In this document: in pieces, positions 1 to 6,671 of the stretch
Numbering within the stretch: position 1 is the stretch's first letter
How the letters are laid out: each line of letters begins with the position of its first letter
Assembly: GCA_964345475.1 (NCBI GenBank)
Contig: CAYFQW010000003.1
Span: forward strand, 1-64,000
Direction of reading: 5' to 3'
Length of the DNA: 64,000 nucleotides
Source: WRIS01 sp964345475
GTDB lineage: Bacteria > Actinomycetota > Coriobacteriia > Coriobacteriales > Eggerthellaceae
The notes under the pieces: generated by a model
Databases searched by the model: none
Told to the model about the DNA's origin: nothing
Seen by the model: the letters and a program-made list of their open reading frames with translations, nothing else
Program-made: the position numbers and the translations under genes

Positions 1-9
1 GAGATATAT

Positions 10-537
10 ATGAATAAAGGAGTAGGGGCATTTATACTCGGCAGCTTGCTAGGTGCAGGCATAGCACTTCTCTATGCACCGCGCAAAGGCGCTGATACAC
101 GGGCCATGGTTTCCGAGAAAGTGGGAGAAACCTGGGGTCAAGCACAGGATGTGGGGGCTCAGGCAGCCGCCAATGTTCAGCATCTGTATCAGGAGACGGC
201 AGAAAAAGGCCAGGAAGTTGCAGGAGCTGTCACGCAGAAAGGCCAAGAGGTATATGAGGCTGCAGCACAAAAGGTGCAGTCGGCCGCAAGCGGCGTAAAG
301 CCCGTGTTCACTGAAAAGAACGACGAACTTCGTGAAAAAATCGAAGCTGCTCGTGCGCGTATCGCTTCGCAGGTTGCAAAAAATGTTGAAAGTGCACAGG
401 ATTTTGCCGACGACACCATCTCGGTGGTTGCCGAGAAGGTTGAAGACGTTAAAGACGAGGCAAAAGAAGTCTTTGAGAAGGCCTCCGAAGGGGTTGCCGA
501 CGCGGTTGAAGATATAAGCGACAAGCTTGACGACTAA
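10..537 (+). CDS. YtxH domain-containing envelope protein
   Basis: The 175-residue protein opens with a short N-terminal membrane segment (GAFILGSLLGAGIALLYAP) followed by RKG, the hallmark start of the YtxH family. The rest is a long, highly charged Ala/Lys/Glu-rich helix that reads as amphipathic or coiled-coil. YtxH proteins are small membrane-associated proteins often linked to general or envelope stress; their biochemical role is not known. The start lies 9 bases from the window edge, so the promoter and any upstream operon partner are not visible. The PRC-barrel and TVP38-type genes follow on the same strand, suggesting an envelope-related group. Confidence 0.85.
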   Translation: MNKGVGAFILGSLLGAGIALLYAPRKGADTRAMVSEKVGETWGQAQDVGAQAAANVQHLYQETAEKGQEVAGAVTQKGQEVYEAAAQKVQSAASGVKPVFTEKNDELREKIEAARARIASQVAKNVESAQDFADDTISVVAEKVEDVKDEAKEVFEKASEGVADAVEDISDKLDD

Positions 538-605
538 AATAAACTCTCTCTAGGCTTTAATATAGAGCGAGTTCGAGGTATATGATAAGCATCGAGCGGA
601 AGTAG

Positions 606-629
606 AAGGGCACCTCCAGGGGTGCCCTT
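606..629 (+). promoter_or_regulatory. Perfect 9-bp hairpin just upstream of the PRC-barrel gene
   Basis: AAGGGCACC at 606-614 pairs perfectly with GGTGCCCTT at 621-629 around a 6-base loop. No T-run follows, so it is not a classical intrinsic terminator. It ends 10 bases before the likely ATG at 640 and touches the GAAGG ribosome-binding site at 630-634. It could stop or slow transcription from the YtxH gene, or control translation of the next gene. Confidence 0.5.
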
Positions 630-639
630 GAAGGTTACT

Positions 640-1443
640 ATGGCAAAGAAGATCGTATCAACAAAACAACTGACCGGAACACGGGTTGTCGGGGGTAAAA
701 AAGGAACACGCCGCATTGGAAAAGTGCGCAGTTTCGTATTTCATCCAAGCGAAAAGAAGGTGGTCGGTTTCATCGTAAAAAGACCCGACCTTCTTTGGAT
801 GTTTCGCCGCAAGGATTTGTTTGTATCGATACACGGCTACGAATTTGTCGACGGCAGAATAAGAGTAGGGCAAGAATCTACTGCGACCAATACGGGTGCT
901 TACAAGGATTTAGGCCTTGAACCAGAGAAATGCATCATGTGGATAGGATTACCGCTTATGACGCAGGACGGAGAGAGCTTTGGCTTAGTGGGTGATGTGG
1001 AGTTCAACCCGCGGACAGGAGTTGTTGAGGGAGTTAAGAGCCATGAAGGGATGGCTGCGGACGCTCTTCTTGGCACACGGGACGTTCCGGCCGATTTCAT
1101 CAAAGGCTTTCGAACAGGTAGTGGGATTGCCCTGAGTTCTTCAGACGAGCAGGAAGGCACGTCTGCCACACCTGCACTTGGTTCGATATTAGTATCGGAC
1201 GAGATAAAAGACTTAACGACTGAAGGAGGAGCAGCAGAGAAGCTGGGTAAGGCAAGCGCCGTTGCGATGGATAAGGCGAGTAAGACTACAGCCAAGGTCT
1301 CAAAACAAGCCAGTGTTGCTGCGAAGAAAACGGGAAAAGTCGTGAATAAAGGGGCGTTCGCAACAGGGAAGCAGATTGGTAAAGCAAAAGGCATGTTCTC
1401 TACCTTTAAAGAAGAGTACGACAAAGCGCGCCATGATGATTAA
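640..1443 (+). CDS. PRC-barrel domain protein with Lys/Ala-rich tail
   Basis: The 267-residue product begins MAKKIVSTKQ. The first ~90 residues resemble a PRC-barrel: a switch-like beta barrel with a GKVRSFVFHPSEKKVVGF core, a pattern seen in RNA-binding RimM and in photosynthetic reaction-centre H subunits. A second barrel-like block at residues ~100-165 contains GLVGDVEFNPRTGVVEG. The C-terminal ~70 residues are Lys/Ala-rich and low complexity, like the tail of the neighbouring YtxH protein. ATG 640 is preferred because GAAGG (630-634) sits at the right distance. A GTG at 622 would add six residues but falls inside the hairpin. Function is unknown; an envelope or nucleic-acid-linked adaptor is possible. 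Confidence 0.75.
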   Translation: MAKKIVSTKQLTGTRVVGGKKGTRRIGKVRSFVFHPSEKKVVGFIVKRPDLLWMFRRKDLFVSIHGYEFVDGRIRVGQESTATNTGAYKDLGLEPEKCIMWIGLPLMTQDGESFGLVGDVEFNPRTGVVEGVKSHEGMAADALLGTRDVPADFIKGFRTGSGIALSSSDEQEGTSATPALGSILVSDEIKDLTTEGGAAEKLGKASAVAMDKASKTTAKVSKQASVAAKKTGKVVNKGAFATGKQIGKAKGMFSTFKEEYDKARHDD

Positions 1444-1452
1444 TTTCAGACT

Positions 1453-2199
1453 ATGAACAAAAAAGAAATTGAAACAGAGAAGGAAAAAGCCTACACCCGG
1501 GCAGAGCTTTTCAAGTTTCTTGGGCTGATTTCTTTTTTTGTCCTGACCCTTGTTCTCCTTTATTTTTTGTGGCCCTATATCAAAGGGCTCTTTCAGACGG
1601 GAGGGCTTAATCGCGTTTTGGTAGAAGTGCGCAATGCCGGTACGTCAGGCATGTTTATCTTGCTTGGTCTGCAGTTTCTCCAGATAGTCGTGGCCTTTAT
1701 TCCGGGTGAAGTTGTGCAGATTGCTGCGGGCTTGTTATATGGGGCCTGGCTTGGCGGCCTCATAATACTTATCGGATGTGTAGTGTCGAGCGCCTTTATA
1801 TATATGGTAGTCCATAAGCTTGGGGCCCCGTTCGTGCAGGCCGTTGTGCCTACAAAAGCCCTTTCAAGGTTTAAAGAATTCGAGGGTTCAGGAAAGCTTA
1901 ATATCCTCGTTTTTATTCTATTTTTAATTCCGGGTTTGCCAAAAGATGTGTTTACCTACCTTGTCCCGCTCACGGACATGAAAATGAAAGACTTTCTTGT
2001 CCTATCGAACCTTGCGCGGGCCCCTGGGATCATCGTCTCTACCTATGCTGCAAATGGTATTATGCAGGGCGACATCATCCAAAGCGCCATTATTTTCGCG
2101 ATTGGCGCCGCCTTGGCAGTTCTCGGCCTCATATTCCGGGAGAACCTCATGGACATTGTAGGAAAGATAACTCATTTATTTTCTAAAAAAGACAAATAA
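1453..2199 (+). CDS. TVP38/TMEM64 (VTT/DedA superfamily) membrane protein
   Basis: The protein has 248 residues with about six hydrophobic segments. The family signature is visible: a re-entrant stretch around FIPGEVVQIAAGLLYGAWLGG, then a second one around LIPGLPKDVFTYLVPLTDM. VTT-domain proteins act at the cytoplasmic membrane, and several DedA relatives flip undecaprenyl-phosphate or phospholipids; that activity is not proven for this subgroup. The start lies 9 bases after the PRC-barrel stop and has no strong ribosome-binding site of its own, so translational coupling within an operon is likely. Confidence 0.85.
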   Translation: MNKKEIETEKEKAYTRAELFKFLGLISFFVLTLVLLYFLWPYIKGLFQTGGLNRVLVEVRNAGTSGMFILLGLQFLQIVVAFIPGEVVQIAAGLLYGAWLGGLIILIGCVVSSAFIYMVVHKLGAPFVQAVVPTKALSRFKEFEGSGKLNILVFILFLIPGLPKDVFTYLVPLTDMKMKDFLVLSNLARAPGIIVSTYAANGIMQGDIIQSAIIFAIGAALAVLGLIFRENLMDIVGKITHLFSKKDK

Positions 2200-2301
2200 A
2201 TTGCGTGCTTTATTGCAAACCAGCAACAAGAGTATGACGAAAAAAGGAGCATCATTATTACATCGCTATGATTGCCTGAGTACGTACAGACGAAAGGGGC
2301 A

Positions 2302-3081
2302 ATGATGACCACTGCTCATGGTATTGAGTCGCAGGACGCTTCGAAAGAAGAAATCCTTTTGCCTGAAGAATCTTCTGGTGAAAACCTAGAGGTGCAAGAG
2401 CATTCCGTAACAGATCAACAGAAAGTTGGCGTGGACACTATGTCAAATGAAGAGACACATCAGAATCAAGGTCTGGAGCAGGGGCAAATACAAGAAGAAT
2501 CCCCAGTTCAAACCGAAGCACCCTTGCAAGATCAGGGCCACGTTCCACCTCCCCCACCTTTCTATTCTCAAGAACAACAGTCTTATGAGCAACCACAGCA
2601 GGTGTATGATCAACAACAGGCGCAGGTGCAGCAGCCCTACAGCGAAACACAGCAACCTTACGATCAACAGCAGCCGTACGGACAGCCGCAGCAGCCGTAT
2701 GACCAAGCGCAGCAAGCCTACGGACAGCCGCAGCAGCCGTATGGCCAGCCGCAGGGGCAACAATTTTACGGACAGCAACCACAAGGCTACCAACAGCAAG
2801 TCCCCTATTACCAGCAGCAGCCTGTGGCAACCAAAGACCATATAGCAGCAGGCCTACTCGGCATATTCTTGGGATCTCTCGGCATCCATAAGTTTTATTT
2901 AGGCTACAACACGCCAGGTTTCATCATGCTTGCCGTTACTGTCTTGGGAAGCATTCTAACTCTCGGAATCGCAGGCGCAGTCGTCGCCGTGATAGGTGTT
3001 GTTGAGGGTGTATTGTATCTGACAAAGTCGCAAGGTGATTTCGAACAGGCCTACGTATTTAATAAGCGCGAGTGGTTTTAG
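2302..3081 (+). CDS. TM2 domain membrane protein with Gln/Pro/Tyr-rich head
   Basis: About 259 residues. The N-terminal half is acidic, then rich in Gln, Pro and Tyr, with repeated QQPY/GQPQQPY units (DNA ~2575-2825). The C-terminal ~80 residues form a TM2 domain: two membrane spans joined by a short loop, with GIFLGSLGIHKFYLGY as the signature. TM2 proteins are common in Gram-positive bacteria and their function is largely unknown. ATG 2302 (or 2305) is chosen because AAAGGGG lies just upstream; a TTG at 2272 would extend the ORF but has no ribosome-binding site. The layout, a disordered Q/P/Y head on a two-span domain, recurs in the DUF4190 protein near 58 kb. Confidence 0.8.
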   Translation: MMTTAHGIESQDASKEEILLPEESSGENLEVQEHSVTDQQKVGVDTMSNEETHQNQGLEQGQIQEESPVQTEAPLQDQGHVPPPPPFYSQEQQSYEQPQQVYDQQQAQVQQPYSETQQPYDQQQPYGQPQQPYDQAQQAYGQPQQPYGQPQGQQFYGQQPQGYQQQVPYYQQQPVATKDHIAAGLLGIFLGSLGIHKFYLGYNTPGFIMLAVTVLGSILTLGIAGAVVAVIGVVEGVLYLTKSQGDFEQAYVFNKREWF

Positions 3082-3210
3082 AGCCGGTTTTTTGTTTCAC
3101 GGGTTTATTATGGAAAGAACTAGGCCAAAGCAGCTTTTTCATTAGAATGGGAAAGAGATTATTCTTGCCCGGAATCATCCGTGCAAACAGCGAAGCTACA
3201 GGAGGAAACC

Positions 3211-4146
3211 ATGCCTACAATCACACGTGATCAGGTTAGGGTTCCGGTTGATGTGATGCCGGAGTCAAGGGAGCTTTATATTGATAACTACATGAAGGCA
3301 ACACGCAATACCGGCCGCTTGATGTTATTTGCCTGCGATCAAAAAATAGAACATCTCAACGCAGATTTCTATGGCGAAGGAATCGATATCGCCGACGCCG
3401 AGCCCGAGCACCTCTTCCGCATCGCATCCCAAGGTATATGCGGCGTTTTAGCTGGTCAAAGAGGACTTATTGCTCAGTATGCGGCAGACTATCCTGACCT
3501 TAACTATCTGGTGAAAATGAACTCGAAGACGAATCTTGTTAAAACAAAGCAAGATGATCCGTACTCACCTCAGCTGTACGATTTTGAGGCAGTTTTGGCT
3601 ATGCGTGAAGCAGGAGTAAACATAGTCGGTCTGGGTTACACCATATACCTTGGTTCTGAGTATGAATCGGCCATGATGGCAGAAGCAGGAGAGCTCATTG
3701 CTGAAGCACACGCCCACGGACTCATAGTCGTTTTGTGGATTTATCCTCGTGGCAAAGCGGTAAGCAACGAAAAGGATCCTGACTTAATCGCAGGAGCAGC
3801 TGGTGTAGCACTTTGCCTAGGGGCGGATTTTGTAAAAGTCAATCCTCCTAAACCTGAAACCGGAAGCTCCGCGGAAGCCCTGAAAATTGCATCGATGGCA
3901 TCAGGTCGCTGTGGCTTAGTATGTGCCGGAGGATCAACCGCCGATGCTGAGGTCTTCCTTACGCAACTTCATGAGCAAATTCACATTGGGGGAGCGTCTG
4001 GCAATGCTACAGGGCGCAATATTCACCAACGCTCATTGGAGGAAGCCGTCCGTTTAACTAAGGCAATCTCTGCCATTACCTTGGCAGATGCTTCAGCTGA
4101 ACATGCACTCGCTATTTTCAAGGGAGAAGAGGATTTTAGCCTCTAA
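3211..4146 (+). CDS. Class I (DhnA/archaeal-type) fructose-bisphosphate aldolase family protein
   Basis: A 311-residue TIM-barrel aldolase of the DeoC/FbaB/LacD superfamily. Recognisable elements are MLFACDQKIEHL near the N terminus (DhnA family start), a Gly-rich strand VGLGYTIYLGS, the Schiff-base lysine in ADFVKVNPPKP, and the phosphate-binding GGASGNATGRNI near the C terminus. The family cleaves fructose 1,6-bisphosphate or related sugar phosphates through a lysine-bound intermediate, without metal. ATG 3211 has GGAGG at 3201-3205. The gene stands alone and ends at an intrinsic terminator. Substrate specificity cannot be fixed from sequence; 2-amino-3,7-dideoxy-heptulosonate synthase-like activity is an alternative. 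Confidence 0.82.
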   Translation: MPTITRDQVRVPVDVMPESRELYIDNYMKATRNTGRLMLFACDQKIEHLNADFYGEGIDIADAEPEHLFRIASQGICGVLAGQRGLIAQYAADYPDLNYLVKMNSKTNLVKTKQDDPYSPQLYDFEAVLAMREAGVNIVGLGYTIYLGSEYESAMMAEAGELIAEAHAHGLIVVLWIYPRGKAVSNEKDPDLIAGAAGVALCLGADFVKVNPPKPETGSSAEALKIASMASGRCGLVCAGGSTADAEVFLTQLHEQIHIGGASGNATGRNIHQRSLEEAVRLTKAISAITLADASAEHALAIFKGEEDFSL

Positions 4147-4190
4147 GGAGCCTGTAGGCTGCAATATAAAACTTGAGAGAGTTTCGGAAA

Positions 4191-4216
4191 AGAACCCCAT
4201 ACGCGGGTTCTTTTTT
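4191..4216 (+). terminator. Intrinsic terminator after the aldolase gene
   Basis: AGAACCC (4191-4197) pairs with GGGTTCT (4205-4211) across a 7-base loop and is followed by a run of T to 4216. Confidence 0.85.
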
Positions 4217-4338
4217 GGCTTATAGGACAAAAGTGTGTCCAGGCATTTCATAACCCCTTTTTTGTCATGAGGCATATTGTGACAGGTGCAAAAATTTGGA
4301 ATGAAGAGGAAGGGGATTCATTGTGGTGATCGCAAAGA

Positions 4339-4422
4339 TGGTGCCCGAGGCGAGAGTCGAACTCGCACGTCGCTAGACAACGGTTTTTGAGACCGCCGCG
4401 TCTGCCATTCCGCCACTCGGGC
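4339..4422 (-). tRNA. tRNA-Leu (anticodon CAA)
   Basis: Read on the minus strand, acceptor GCCCGAG (from 4422) pairs with CTCGGGC, followed by discriminator A and an encoded CCA (ending 4339). The anticodon stem GCGGT/ACCGT encloses loop CTCAAAA, giving anticodon CAA. The T arm carries GTTCGA and the variable arm is long, as expected for a class II tRNA. Confidence 0.95.
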
Positions 4423-4432
4423 ACGAGAAAAG

Positions 4433-4461
4433 ATTATATCTTATACGGCGGTGTTCTCCAA
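4433..4461 (-). promoter_or_regulatory. Promoter of tRNA-Leu
   Basis: On the minus strand a -35 TTGGAG (4461-4456) and a perfect -10 TATAAT (4438-4433) are 17 bases apart. The -10 ends about 10 bases before the tRNA 5' end. Confidence 0.75.
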
Positions 4462-4668
4462 GCAGGGGCTGCACATCAACGAAATATTCTTGAATTCCAT
4501 AGCTTGTGTAGGTATGGTATCAAAAGCGCGGATAGAGGCATGAACCCTGGATAATAAGCCACAGAAATTCCTGGAAGCGAAGGGGCTTCTTCTCTCAGCA
4601 CCGTTTGCAATAAGCAAGGTATAGCTTTGCGAATAAAGGGATATCGAACCAGAAAGGGCTCGCTTATT

Positions 4669-5475
4669 ATGGTTAATAATAATTACGGCCGGATTGATTT
4701 TATGAGCCTACCTAACACGCGTGATCTAGGAGGCCTCAAGACGAAAGAAGGACGTCGCATTAAAGAGAAGAAGCTTCTCAGATCGGGAGCTCTTTTCGAA
4801 GCCGACCATCAGGATATAGAAAAACTCTCATCGGATTACTTCCTTTCTAAGGTTATTGATTTACGGACCGTAGAAGAGCGTTTTCAAAAACCCGATCCGA
4901 TAGGCCTGTTTAGTCGACTTACCTACAGCAGTATTCCCCTTATAGATGGCGCTACGCTTGGTATTACCCGCGAACGAAAAGAGAAATCTACGGAATCCAT
5001 GTTCGAATTCATGAAAGATCCCATTGCTGAAATGGAAAGGGTGTACGTTAAAGTAGTTCTTAGCGATAGCGGCAAGCAGGGGCTCGGTCGTTTTTTCGAC
5101 GAGTTGCTTGAGCCTGGGGACGGCGCCGTGTTATGGCATTGTTCTTTAGGGAAAGATCGTGTTGGCATTAGCACCGCTTTGCTTTTATACAGTCTCGAAG
5201 TTCCCGAGCAGTCTATTGTTGAGGACTATCTGGCAACCAATAATTTTACGAAATCTTTTACGGAGGATACTGAAAAAAAGCTAGGTGAAATCGATGCAGA
5301 CCCAGCGCTTGTTGAAGCAATACGAATCTTGAATTCCGCCCGAGCCGGTTTTCTAACAGCAACAGTAGAAGCTATCGAGCTGCATCATGGAAGTCTTGAC
5401 GCGTATTTATCCGAAGCCTTAGGAGTTGATTCTGAAAAGAAGGAAGCGCTTCAAGAAAAGTTCTTGCGCGACTAA
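4669..5475 (+). CDS. Tyrosine-phosphatase family protein
   Basis: A 268-residue protein of the bacterial tyrosine/dual-specificity phosphatase group (Y_phosphatase3 type). Evidence is the N-terminal NTRDLGGLKT block, the RSGAL turn, VIDLRTVEE, and the catalytic P-loop HCSLGKDRVG, which fits HCx(2)GKDR with the nucleophilic Cys and phosphate-binding Arg intact. The family removes phosphate from protein tyrosine or phosphoinositide-like substrates; some members are secreted virulence factors, but no signal peptide is seen here. ATG 4669 is preferred (AAAGGG upstream), with ATG 4702 as an alternative; the upstream TTG at 4627 lacks support. It stands alone between two tRNA genes. Confidence 0.85.
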   Translation: MVNNNYGRIDFMSLPNTRDLGGLKTKEGRRIKEKKLLRSGALFEADHQDIEKLSSDYFLSKVIDLRTVEERFQKPDPIGLFSRLTYSSIPLIDGATLGITRERKEKSTESMFEFMKDPIAEMERVYVKVVLSDSGKQGLGRFFDELLEPGDGAVLWHCSLGKDRVGISTALLLYSLEVPEQSIVEDYLATNNFTKSFTEDTEKKLGEIDADPALVEAIRILNSARAGFLTATVEAIELHHGSLDAYLSEALGVDSEKKEALQEKFLRD

Positions 5476-5547
5476 CTCCTTTTTAAGTGTTCTATATGGT
5501 TTGGTAGGTGCGTTCCAAGGGTATTTTTGATGAGGTATAAGGAATAT

Positions 5548-5577
5548 TTGCTCAAATACAAAGAGTTCAGTTATACT
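5548..5577 (+). promoter_or_regulatory. Promoter of tRNA-Thr
   Basis: -35 TTGCTC (5548-5553) and -10 TATACT (5572-5577) are separated by 18 bases and lie about 28 bases before the mature tRNA 5' end. Confidence 0.65.
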
Positions 5578-5604
5578 TCGTAGTCGCATGAAAAATGCAT
5601 GTAT

Positions 5605-5680
5605 GCCAACGTGGCTCAGCTGGTAGAGCAACGCACTCGTAATGCGTAGGTCAGCGGTTCGAATCCGCTCGTTGGCTCCA
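5605..5680 (+). tRNA. tRNA-Thr (anticodon CGT)
   Basis: Acceptor GCCAACG pairs with CGTTGGC, followed by discriminator T and an encoded CCA. The anticodon stem ACGCA/TGCGT encloses CTCGTAA, giving anticodon CGT. GGTTCGAATCC forms the T arm. Total length is 76 nt. Confidence 0.96.
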
Positions 5681-5689
5681 GAATCTTAC

Positions 5690-5722
5690 AGGTCAGGGAT
5701 ATTTTGTCCTTGACCTTTTTTA
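5690..5722 (+). terminator. Intrinsic terminator of tRNA-Thr
   Basis: AGGTCAGGGA (5690-5699) pairs over 10 bp (one G-T) with TCCTTGACCT (5707-5716), followed by TTTTTT. Confidence 0.88.
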
Positions 5723-5851
5723 TTTCAGTCGGACAATAGGAGCATTAACGCATTCGCCGGCCTGTCCACTGAGGAAATTCGGGCATACCTGGGCGAAGGA
5801 GAAGAAGCAGGCGAAGAAATGGAAATCGAGGTACTTGAAGATGAAGACTAG
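5723..5851 (+). pseudogene. 5'-truncated small ORF, probable mobile-element remnant
   Basis: An open frame runs from just behind the tRNA-Thr terminator to TAG 5849-5851 and would encode ...SINAFAGLSTEEIRAYL followed by a Gly/Glu-rich acidic end. It has no start codon with a ribosome-binding site. Its last codons overlap the next ORF (ATG 5841), an arrangement typical of phage or conjugative-element operons. I read it as the 3' end of a gene whose front was lost. No family is recognised. Confidence 0.35.
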
Positions 5852-6107
5852 AGGAATGGATCCGTGGAAGGGTGTCGAACCAGGAGAGTTTGCCAGCCTC
5901 GAGGCATACCACAACCTCCATGTGAACATAGCGAACTACCAGTGGGAGGATGCCGAGGGGAACATTTATCCCTACTCCGAGCTTACTGACGAAGAGCTTA
6001 CAGAGTGCCGAGACTACGCTATGACACAGCAGGGCATAGATCCTATCTGGTATTACACAGCGTTTTCTATTGGAAGGGAACTGAGGAGAAGAGGGGGGAA
6101 GGAATGA
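5841..6107 (+). CDS. Small hypothetical protein (mobile-element-like)
   Basis: An 88-residue ORF (MKTRGMDPWKGVEPGEF...) with GAGG 9 bases before ATG 5841. It is acidic with several Trp/Tyr and contains EDAEGNIYPYSELTDEEL. No family is recognised. It overlaps the fragment before it by 11 bases and the ORF after it by four (ATGA), which supports translation as a coupled set. Small hydrophilic proteins in this packing are typical of accessory genes in phages and integrative elements; that assignment is inference. Confidence 0.5.
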   Translation: MKTRGMDPWKGVEPGEFASLEAYHNLHVNIANYQWEDAEGNIYPYSELTDEELTECRDYAMTQQGIDPIWYYTAFSIGRELRRRGGKE

Positions 6108-6214
6108 ACTATTACAGCGACGAAGACGTTGCAAGCGACCTCCAGATGTTCGCAGACAGGCTTGAGGCGGAGTTGAGAAAGCTGGAAAGGGTGGACACTG
6201 TTTCCCCGGCCTAA
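6104..6214 (+). CDS. Small hypothetical ORF, 36 residues
   Basis: ATG 6104 overlaps the previous stop as ATGA and is preceded by a strong GGGGGGAAGGA. The product MNYYSDEDVASDLQMFADRL... is a single predicted helix that stops abruptly after SPA. It may be a genuine small protein or the head of a truncated gene in the same remnant. Confidence 0.4.
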   Translation: MNYYSDEDVASDLQMFADRLEAELRKLERVDTVSPA

Positions 6215-6241
6215 TTCGCAGCAGTTTAGAAGGTGATCGAG

Positions 6242-6385
6242 TTGAGAGATGACATGCTAAAGAAACCAGCTAGCGGTTTGGTAACAGCGCTTCAGGCGTT
6301 GTTTGCTTTCAGCCCGCCTTCTTATGTCATTGCATTCATCACGAAAGACGATTTTGATTTATTTTTATGCGTTACGAGAAACTGA
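6242..6385 (+). CDS. Doubtful small ORF, 47 residues
   Basis: A TTG start at 6242 follows AAGGTGATC and the frame runs to TGA 6383-6385. The product has a hydrophobic middle (LVTALQALFAF). No family is recognised; it may be chance or a decayed gene belonging to the same remnant. Confidence 0.15.
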   Translation: MRDDMLKKPASGLVTALQALFAFSPPSYVIAFITKDDFDLFLCVTRN

Positions 6386-6591
6386 GCCACTAAACACTAT
6401 TTTTGTCACTTTCGCCCTTAAGATGCTCAATAAAAACATAAAATTAATTGTAGATAGTCGCAGGTCACAAAGTAGTACGTTACATGGCTTCTATATCGGG
6501 GGAAATTAAACGAACATATTCCTACCTTTGTGTTCATGCGTATGTTACAATCACAAAAAATACACTAATCGCTTAGTTTGGTACGAAAATG

Positions 6592-6620
6592 TTGGCGTTT
6601 TAGTATCGAGGGTGTTATTA
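6592..6620 (+). promoter_or_regulatory. Candidate promoter for the giant surface-protein gene
   Basis: The interval 6386-6671 is AT-rich with no gene. TTGGCG (6592-6597) and TTATTA (6615-6620) are 17 bases apart, about 50 bases before the ATG. A lone TACAAT at 6546-6551 without a good -35 is an alternative. A very strong GGAGGT (6658-6663) sits 8 bases before ATG 6672. Confidence 0.3.
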
Positions 6621-6671
6621 GGGGAGTGCTGAAACCATTGCTTTTATCTCGGGATACGGAGGTAGATTCAC

